A stretch of DNA of 64,000 bases, from assembly GCA_949825025.1 (NCBI GenBank), contig OX463787.1, positions 17,605,707 through 17,669,706 of the forward strand, written 5' to 3'. Shown here piece after piece: positions 56,623 through 64,000 of the stretch; positions within the stretch are counted from its first letter, which is position 1, and every line of letters begins with the position of its first letter. The notes under the pieces are model-generated. The model saw nothing but the letters and a program-made list of their open reading frames with translations. It made no database searches and was not told where the DNA came from. The translations under genes were made by a program, and so were the position numbers. This stretch comes from Siphlonurus alternatus (taxonomy: Eukaryota > Arthropoda > Insecta > Ephemeroptera > Siphlonuridae).

Positions 56623-56862
56623 TATTTAGTAAATATAAACTATACCTTATCTTTTAATTAAAAAGGACTACATGCAAATGTTAAGACTATGAATTGAAAT
56701 AATAAGTTTGATTTTATTTTCTGTATAAAATTCTAAATAAAATTAACATACATATTTTATACGGGACATAATATTCTGTATGGATAAGATATCATTTAAA
56801 AACGAAGGAAATATTGAGTCAAAATTTAGTATAATATATTTATATTTTAAATTCCCTAATAT

Positions 56863-56985
56863 GTACACTTCTCGGCTCTGAAAAGTTCCCTTCTGCAGCT
56901 TTGTTAATAAATAATTAATCCTTATAACGAGACACGGTGATTAACAAGGCTGCAAAAGGGAAATTTTCAGAGACGAAGAGTGTAC
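56863..56985. mobile_element. Hairpin MITE, family H, copy 4
   Basis: GTAC at both ends; arms CTGAAAAGTTCCCTTCTGCAGC and GCTGCAAAAGGGAAATTTTCAG. Confidence 0.88.
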
Positions 56986-57140
56986 ATTAATTTTTTTAAT
57001 GATTCTGAAATACCGTCAGAGATCTAATTAATTCGAGCACATGGGTCCTTTGTCTATAAATTTAAATCAACATTTTCAATGTATTTTGCAAAACAAAAAA
57101 AGCCTAGGATCTCACATATTTACCGGAATTACCTAATATA

Positions 57141-57799
57141 GGTTCTTCGATGTCTTGGCTGCGGTATAACGCTATCTAAACTCATACTCATCACTTTTTG
57201 GGGTTCATCGATGGCCCGGCTGCGGTATAATGCTATGTAACTCAGCATTTTTAGGTTCTTCGATGCCCCGGCCTCAGTACGGCGCTATGTAACTCATCAC
57301 CTTTCGAGGTTCTTCGATGCCCCGGCCGTGGTATAACGTTATGTAAACCCATCACCTTCAGAGGTTCCTCGATGTCCCGGCCTCAGTATAACGTTATGTA
57401 AACTCATCACCTTTCGAGGTTCTTTGATGCCCCGGTCGTGGTATAACGTTATGTAAACCCATCACCTTCAGAGGTTCCTCGATGCCTCGGCCTCAGTATA
57501 ACGTTATGTAAACTCATCACCTGTTGGGGTTCTTCGATGCCCCGGCCTCAGTATAACTTTATGTAAACTCATCACCTGTTGGGGTTCCTCGATGCCCCGG
57601 CCTCAGTATAACGTTATGTAACTCACCACTTTTTGGGGTTCCTCGATGCCCCGGCCGCGGTATAATGCCATGTAAACTCATCACTTTTGGGGGTTCCTCG
57701 ATGCCCCGGCTTCAGTATAACGTTATGTAAACTCATCACTTTTGGGGGTTCCTCGATGCCCCGGCCTCAGTATAACGTTATGTAAACTCATCACCCGGC
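57141..57799. repeat. GC-rich minisatellite, 12 units of ~55 bp
   Basis: Unit: GGTTCCTCGATGCCCCGGCC, then TCAGTATAACGTTATGTAAA and CTCATCACCTTTNGG. The first units are the most diverged, the last most alike. Units 4-5 and 6-7 alternate (CCGTGG/CCTCAG variants with ACCCATCACC/ACTCATCACC), a two-unit higher-order pattern. Length variation would be expected between individuals. Confidence 0.95.
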
Positions 57800-58544
57800 C
57801 GGTCGTTCTTTTCCTTCTTCAAAGCGATCCTCTCAAATTTATACACAGGCCGAGAAAAGTCTAAATATACTTCATATAATTCCAATTTATAAACGCACTA
57901 CCGTCAGAATAAAATTGCTGAGTTTTGTCTTACTTTTAAATTGCATAATAATGTAATTGTGTTTTCAATTATCAAAATATTGCAGCGCGTCAATTACACC
58001 AAAATATTTAATTGCAGTTCAAAAAATATTTTAAACAAAATTAATAAATTATATTATTTTTGTATTTAAAATTTTAATAAATAATATAAAAAATATATGG
58101 GAAATTTAAAATAGTTTATTTTATTATAATTTTTTTTTTATATTTACGTACTGTACATATTTAAAAGAAATTATAATATAAACATAACGTTATAATTTGC
58201 CTTCATGTACATTCTGAAAATATCTTCAAATTTCCACATTAAGTGTATCAAGATTAATATTAAATAAGAATTGCAACCTGCGAAAACGCAATGGAAGTAA
58301 TAACAATTTTCACTTTCTGTAATATTTTTTATCATAAATCTTCGTGTACTGCAATTTTAATTAAAATTTGATACTAGAGGAATATTTCTTTATTTCAAAT
58401 ATTGTATTATATAGATTATCGTATTTTCGTCCAACACTGATATAGCCTCAAAACACTCGGAAGTCAATTTGGACATAAATTACTGTACGTCATAGTCGTG
58501 TTAAAATTTGTACTTGCTTGTGACGTCACACCTCGAGAGCTTTC
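57800..58544. other. AT-rich sequence, no gene seen
   Basis: Nothing recognised except a TGACGTCAC near 58521, next to a SINE fragment. Confidence 0.45.
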
Positions 58545-58705
58545 GTTCATTACCGACCATTTTGACTTAGGTTTCCATGGCTTCCTCAGTCACAACTAGG
58601 CAAATGCTGAGATGGAATATTAAAACACCTTGGTTTGGATAGAACTCTTTAAATACAATGCTAAGCCGATTCCGCGAAGAGCCGGGAGGTTAATATGTTA
58701 GGACC
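58545..58705 (+). mobile_element. T1-type SINE 3' part
   Basis: ACTTAGGTTTCCATGGCTTCC, GGCAAATGCTGAGATGGAAT and GAAGAGCCGGGAGGTTAA match 41893-42022. No head. Confidence 0.75.
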
Positions 58706-58759
58706 ATCCTAGAAATAATATATGTTCAACTTGAAAAATTATTCTTATAATGACAAGGA

Positions 58760-58925
58760 ATATTAAAATTGATCACGGCCTCTCTTAATCTGAAATCTCG
58801 TCAAGTCTGCACTTGAGCGCGTCATTATCTGCCGGAATTGTCACAGAAGCACGCGCCAAGATCGTCGCTCACTTAGTCACGTCAGCCATCTCGACACGCG
58901 CCGACTATCCTTCAACTTCATCAGA
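58760..58925. promoter_or_regulatory. CpG-richer block of unknown role
   Basis: TTGAGCGCGTCATTATCTGC, AAGCACGCGCCAAGATCGTC and CGACACGCGCCGAC. All frames contain stops. Possibly regulatory or MITE debris; no gene start is visible next to it. Confidence 0.2.
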
Positions 58926-59067
58926 TAAAATCTACTTGATCACATACGATTAACAATTTAACTACCTAGGTCCTTTTATAAGCTTGTGAATTCTTTGTTC
59001 ATGTTATATAATAGTAAAAAGTGACAGGAAAGTTAGTAATTAATTTTTCTTCACGTTAAGGGGATGC

Positions 59068-59388
59068 GATGAATCTCAGTAGATTGATATCTGGCAATCG
59101 TAGCGCCTGAATGCAACAAGACTTGCAGGGGACTTTGAACTCCCCATCAATAGGTGGCATACAAATTTTGTAACGAAGCTGTCTTATCAGTTTTGTGAAA
59201 ACTGAGGTAAAAGTTTAACATTAGCCTTATGGATGAAAACAGGAAATGGAGCTGCTGTAAGACTGAATTTGCTCAAACCATAAGTGATTAAGTTTTAGAA
59301 CATTATTGATTTTTTAAAATCTATTTCATTCGATTCGTTTGCAGGGAAATATTTTTTGACTCCGAAGTAACTGAGATTAATCGTTAAT
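59068..59388 (+). repeat. 315-bp dispersed repeat (family R), copy 3
   Basis: TCTCAGTAGATTGATATCTG to AACTGAGATTAATCGTT; close to copy 2 with a few short deletions. Confidence 0.85.
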
Positions 59389-59667
59389 CAATTAAGGGAG
59401 TTTTATAGTGCCATTATAATTTTAACAATACTTATGAAAAAAACAGTGAATTGAAAAAAACACCTTATTATTAATACTATAAAGAGTTATTAGAAATTTT
59501 AAAATCGTTAATTAAATTCATTTTAATGTTTATAAAAATTAAAAATCTACTTAATCGAAGTCGATAAAAAAAATTAACCTACCACCTTAACCTTAGGTTT
59601 TATTGTGTCCTTTAAAAGTTAGTAAATTCTTTTGTCATATGTTATATGCCATTGCTATATATTTTTT

Positions 59668-59957
59668 TTTAATTTTTAATTAAACCCTATTGGGTACTTC
59701 TATTTACTAATTAATTACATACTACTTGAAATCCCGAACCTTCCGAAACCCTAACTTGAGCGTTTCGCGGGCTCTTCTGGAACGGGGGTGGCCACGGCCT
59801 TGCAAATCCATCCCGGCATTTGCCTGCGGCTGAGGGAAACGTGGAAACCTCAGCCAGGATGGACGCTACAGCTTTTGTCAATGAACCGAAAGTGCAATGG
59901 TCCAAAGCCTGGGGAACCACATAGTGGAAAAGCGCAACGTTTCACCCCTGGGTGGGA
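59668..59957 (-). mobile_element. 5S-derived SINE, 5'-truncated
   Basis: Complete tail and body to CACCCCTGGGTGGG; lacks the 5S head. Confidence 0.92.
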
Positions 59958-61040
59958 AAATTGTTATATATATACTGTAATAATGTATTGACCTGATAAT
60001 TTAGTACCTACCATTCCTTAAATTTTAACACGTTGAATTTTTATTATGATTTATAAAATAATAATTATACTTGGAAAAAATTATAAAAATTTTTAAAAAA
60101 TAATTTATGATAATTTGAATTTGTTATAATTTATATATTGGTAAATAGTATTTATTATACTAATTTAAAATATTTAAATTTTAATATTTTTCTTAATTTA
60201 ATATATATTAGTATAGTTTCATCACTTTTAAATAGGTTATTGAAACATAAATAATACAATAATGTTCTTACAGTCCTCGTATTGATATCCTTCTGTATAA
60301 TTTTTAAGGAATATATAGAATATTATATATTTATTCATATTATAAATGTTCATGTTTCATAAGATGACACTATAATGTTTTGACATCGCCTAATTCTTGA
60401 ATTGGTTCTTGCAACCAGGTGTGAAGATTGTTGTGTTAACATCATACAATAAATTTTTAATTATTAATGTTGAAAGTATTAGTAAATAAATAAAATCGTC
60501 TTTATTGAGGGCGGGATTTAGGCCATTTTAAGCCCATTCTTCCATCCAACCCAATGAAAATACATACAATGAAGAGATTTTTAATTCATATTTAGTATAA
60601 TAATTCCTTGGGAAATATGTAAGTAGAAATCTAAAAATTTTGTTGCAATTTTAATTTATAACAAATATGTTTAAAATTGAGTCACAAACCAAATTTAAGA
60701 TTTAAACTGTATTAAATCAATTAGCGCCTCTTTGTTGATTTAATTTTGTAGGAGCAATTATTATTATTAAATTGTACATACAAAAAGTGGATTCTCTGGA
60801 CATGGTAATTTCATATTTCTATTGCTGATGCGATATGCTTCTTGTGCTAAAATGAATTTTTGTTAATTTGCTTTATACTTAGGGAGTTTTAAAATTAAAA
60901 GCAAAATTATTTGATTTAAAAATAATTTTTTAAATGCCATAATATATAAGAATTTAAAATTATTGTAATCAATTTCACACATTAACGTAAAAATCTAATT
61001 TACAAATAATACTTTCGTAAGAAATATAATAAACAAATAT
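59958..61040. other. AT-rich sequence, no gene seen
   Basis: No supported feature. Confidence 0.45.
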
Positions 61041-61045
61041 AAATA

Positions 61046-61358
61046 TATTTTTTTTAATCAAACCCTATTAGGTAATTCTATTTACTATTTATATACTACT
61101 TTGAAAACCCGAACCTTCCGAAACCCTAACTTGAGCGTTTCGCGGGCTCTTAATTCTGGAACGGGGGCGGCCACGGCCTTGCAAATCCATCCCGGCATTT
61201 GCCTGCGGCTGAGGGAAACGTGGAAACCTCAGCCAGGATGGACGCTACAGCTTTTGTCATTGAACCGGAAGTGCAATGGTCCAAAGCCAGGGGAACCACA
61301 TAGTGGAAAAGCGTAACGATTTACCCCTGGGTGGGAAACGTGGTTTTTGTTGAAAATG
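61046..61358 (-). mobile_element. 5S-derived SINE, 5'-truncated
   Basis: Tail AATCAAACCCTATTAGG, a 4-bp TAAT insertion in GGGCTCTT-CTGG, and a body running to TTTTTGTTGAAAATGG, just short of the 5S-like segment. Confidence 0.92.
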
Positions 61359-62257
61359 GATAATAAACAAATATACTGTATACAATTATTAAAGCTCATA
61401 AACAGTGTTAAATAAGAGTAGTTGAACTGCCGAAGATAATTAATTATTATTATATGGACATATTACTATAGTGAGAATGAAAATTATAAGCCAAATGTAA
61501 CATTATTTTCATATAATTATTTTTACATAAATACTGTCATCAGATAAGTGTATATAAGAAATATTTAAATAATATTACACGGTTGAAATTTGAGTGTGTT
61601 TGCAACATGCAGGATAATATGTATAGCTCTCAAGAAATTTTTCAAAAAAAGTGTTTACTTTTGTCAAAAAATGAGTTTAAATAATGTCAACTCTTTTTTA
61701 TAAATATTTCAAGAGAGAATTATCATTAAAAATATTTTTTAGACAAAACTCAAGGTACTAAGAAAAAGTACATGCAATATTAAGCACACTACATTAAGAA
61801 GATAATTAAAATTTGATCACGCCATTTCGTTACCTCAAGATGGATGCAATTATGAATTAACAATGAACCTGTAATCAAATATGAAAAGAAATGGTTCTCG
61901 TTCTATTGTTCTTTTTAATAAGTTTTGAATCTCTTGGGATTATATTACCGCAAGATCGTATCTTTTTTAATATAACTAAATTTCAATGTTAATAAGATAG
62001 AAAAATAAGCCTTAAGTACTCTCGTATGTAGAATTAACGTTGAAAAAAAAGGGGAGAATCACATAAAGTTAATCCTCCAGGGTTAATATTGGCTTTATCT
62101 TTTAACTTCAACACTTTACAAAGATTTTCATTTATTAATTGGAATTTTTCAACGAAATGCTGAAAATGTAAAACTAGGAATATGAAATAATATTTATATA
62201 ATATGTACTTAAGCATAACGCGACGTGAAAAAATGAAGTTTCTACAACATTATTATT
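61359..62257. other. AT-rich sequence, no gene seen
   Basis: No supported feature. Confidence 0.45.
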
Positions 62258-62400
62258 TACACTTCTGGACTGCACGAACTTTACACTTGCTCTGTTTGTG
62301 AACGTTAATTGTCATCTAGAGCAGCGTCACGAGATTGTTGGGTTGCCTACTTACAGGATAATGCTCAGCTGTTTACCTCCCCTCACTTCCCCTACTGTTG
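62258..62400 (+). repeat. Dispersed TACAC-type motif copy
   Basis: TACACTTCTGGACTGCACGA, then CTTGCTCTGTTTGTGAACGTT; parallels 1128-1205 and the 27-kb array. Confidence 0.4.
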
Positions 62401-62737
62401 TCATACCGCGTACGCTTAAAACCATTGAAAAAAATAAATAAATATATTAGAAAAATTGACTTTGTTGTCAGTTATTTAAGAACATGAAATGTAGTTTGTG
62501 TATTTTTTTAAAAACTAGCAGATATGGAAACGATATAAATGCAATAATAGCCGTATATAATTTCTCCCTTACACGCGCGCTACCGATGCAACACAACACT
62601 ATGGCGCAGCAAGCTCCTGTAAAGTATGCAATATGCGTTGCAGTGACATCACGTGGGCCTGTCAGGTCTATAGAAGTGTGATGAACTTATTGTTTATAAG
62701 ACTGAATGCTGTTCTGACTTATTTCAATACTTCAAAT

Positions 62738-62855
62738 CTACACTAGTTTCCTTGGAAAATTTCCCACTTGCATTTTTTTTTAATCACTATGCCCTGTGTT
62801 ATTCTTACGTGGCATGGAAAGGCTGCAAAAGAGAAATTTTACAAGGCGACGTTTA
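62738..62855. mobile_element. Hairpin MITE, family H, copy 5 (internally deleted)
   Basis: CCTTGGAAAATTTCCCACTT...AGAGAAATTTTACAAGGCG; the right arm lacks the GTGATTAACAAG part. Confidence 0.8.
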
Positions 62856-63013
62856 TATTTCTTTGAGTATTTTCTACTGGTCACAAATGACTAAATTTAA
62901 CTATTAGAAATATTATAAACTTAAGCAAACACAGGGAAAGTTCATGCTATTTCAAGGTGTACATTGTAACATGTATAGAAAAAATTGAACTAAATTGTCT
63001 TGCACATCACTAT

Positions 63014-63140
63014 TGTACGCTCGTTCCCTTGGAAAATTTCCCTCTTGCAGCCTTGTTAATCACCATGCCCTGTATTATCCTTACGGAGAATGGTGATTAA
63101 CAAGGCCGTAAAGGGAAATTTTCCGAGGCGATGACTCTAC
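63014..63140. mobile_element. Hairpin MITE, family H, copy 6
   Basis: Well-preserved arms: TTGGAAAATTTCCCTCTTGC...ATCACCATGCCC and GGTGATTAACAAGGCC...GGGAAATTTTCCGAGGCG. Confidence 0.92.
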
Positions 63141-64000
63141 ATTTTCAATATAAATAGTCGTATTTGTGAAATTATTTTCATAAATAACATATTTGTTTGC
63201 TTGGAGTCTTAGAAGTGTTATTTCTGACGTTTAAAATCTTCTTGATATATTTTGTTACAACATTCGTAATTCTATAATTAAAAAAATGGATACACAAAAA
63301 TTACTCCTTTTGTTGAACTCAATAAGTTTTAAAAATGTTTTATTTCATTCGATTTTAAAATTTACATACTAGTTTATTAAACAAATGAACAAGTACCTAA
63401 CCACGCGTTGCCAAGCAGAGATTAAAAGCGTAATTATACTCGTTGCTAAAATACCTTCACTATACGTGTCAAAATATTTAATTAAAAATTAAATATTTAA
63501 TTTATAAAAAATATCAATATTTATGTTTATTTATTGGAGTTTTAATTTTGAAAACAAAAAATTAAAAGTAAAAAATTCTAATATCAAATATTAATTTTAA
63601 TTATTACAAAATATGTTTAATAATTTATTATGAAAATGCAATAAATAATATACAAACAAAATTCACGGTATTAGCAAAAAGTATAATAAAAACAAACAAG
63701 AATTAACTTCTTTAAAAAAACAAAAAAAGTGTATAAAGGGTCAATTTTTTTCATTAAGTTACTTTTAGTAAAAATAAAAAGTTTTGGTTTATTAAATTTT
63801 GTACCCACACGTACAAAAGTACAACACCTGTTATTATTATATTAGATATATAAAGGGCACATACACGCTAGATTTTATTAGATAATATCTTCTCCCTTTT
63901 ATAATATAAGAGGGGAAGTATAAACCAAAAAAAGGGTCTGTAGCAAGCCAGCAAGATTTCAGCAATTATTGCACTTTTTTTCATATCTTTTCCTAAAGCA
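63141..64000. other. AT-rich sequence, no gene seen
   Basis: No supported feature to the end of the window. Confidence 0.45.

Noticed and set aside
57141..57799. CRISPR array
   Set aside because: Units are head-to-tail with no unique spacers, in a eukaryotic context; it is a minisatellite.

Overview
This is AT-rich (roughly 70% A+T by eye) animal nuclear DNA. It carries one recognisable intact gene, one orphan domain exon, and a dense layer of mobile-element debris. Intron-split genes, 5S- and tRNA-derived SINEs, a truncated LINE and many palindromic MITE-like elements exclude a prokaryote. The acetylhydrolase protein and the SINE body sequences look arthropod-like, possibly a large-genome insect or crustacean. 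That placement is inference, not proof.

Gene content. Minus strand, 12446 down to 6325: a five-exon platelet-activating-factor acetylhydrolase IB alpha-type gene (PAFAH1B2/B3 family). All splice sites are canonical, all introns are phase 0, the product is 239 residues and the catalytic Ser-Asp-His are present. A CCAAT-bearing GC-richer stretch lies upstream (about 12.64-12.80 kb) and an AATAAA lies downstream (6198-6203). Minus strand 15477-15177: an exon encoding the C-terminal two thirds of a THAP DNA-binding domain; the exon with the first zinc-binding cysteines was not found. Minus strand 49335-47664: a 5'-truncated non-LTR retrotransposon (RT with YADD box). Weak exon-like candidates lie at 17782-18012 (-), 35516-35593 (+) and 53128-53164 (+).

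Repeat content by region. 0-6 kb: a hairpin MITE and a 0.74-kb palindrome carrying a tRNA-like module. 6-12.5 kb: the acetylhydrolase introns hold two different tRNA-derived SINEs, a TA microsatellite, a duplicated 150-bp segment, a palindromic element and a 114-bp minisatellite. 14-26 kb: palindromes, hairpin MITEs and SINEs. 26.9-28.1 kb: a promoter-like GC-rich block followed by a degenerate repeat array. 29-36 kb: a cluster of 5S-derived SINEs, one with a LINE tail nested in it. 37.38-39.35 kb: a near-perfect ~2-kb palindrome with a tRNA-like Pol III module in each arm. 40-54 kb: SINEs, palindromes, the LINE and microsatellites. 54-64 kb: a 12-unit GC-rich minisatellite (57.14-57.80 kb), more SINEs and hairpin MITEs.

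The main biological interest is the repeat biology. A 5S-rRNA-derived SINE family has about ten copies here and shares its central body with tRNA-headed SINEs. Several families of long palindromes carry tRNA-like A/B boxes, so any Pol III transcript could fold into long dsRNA.
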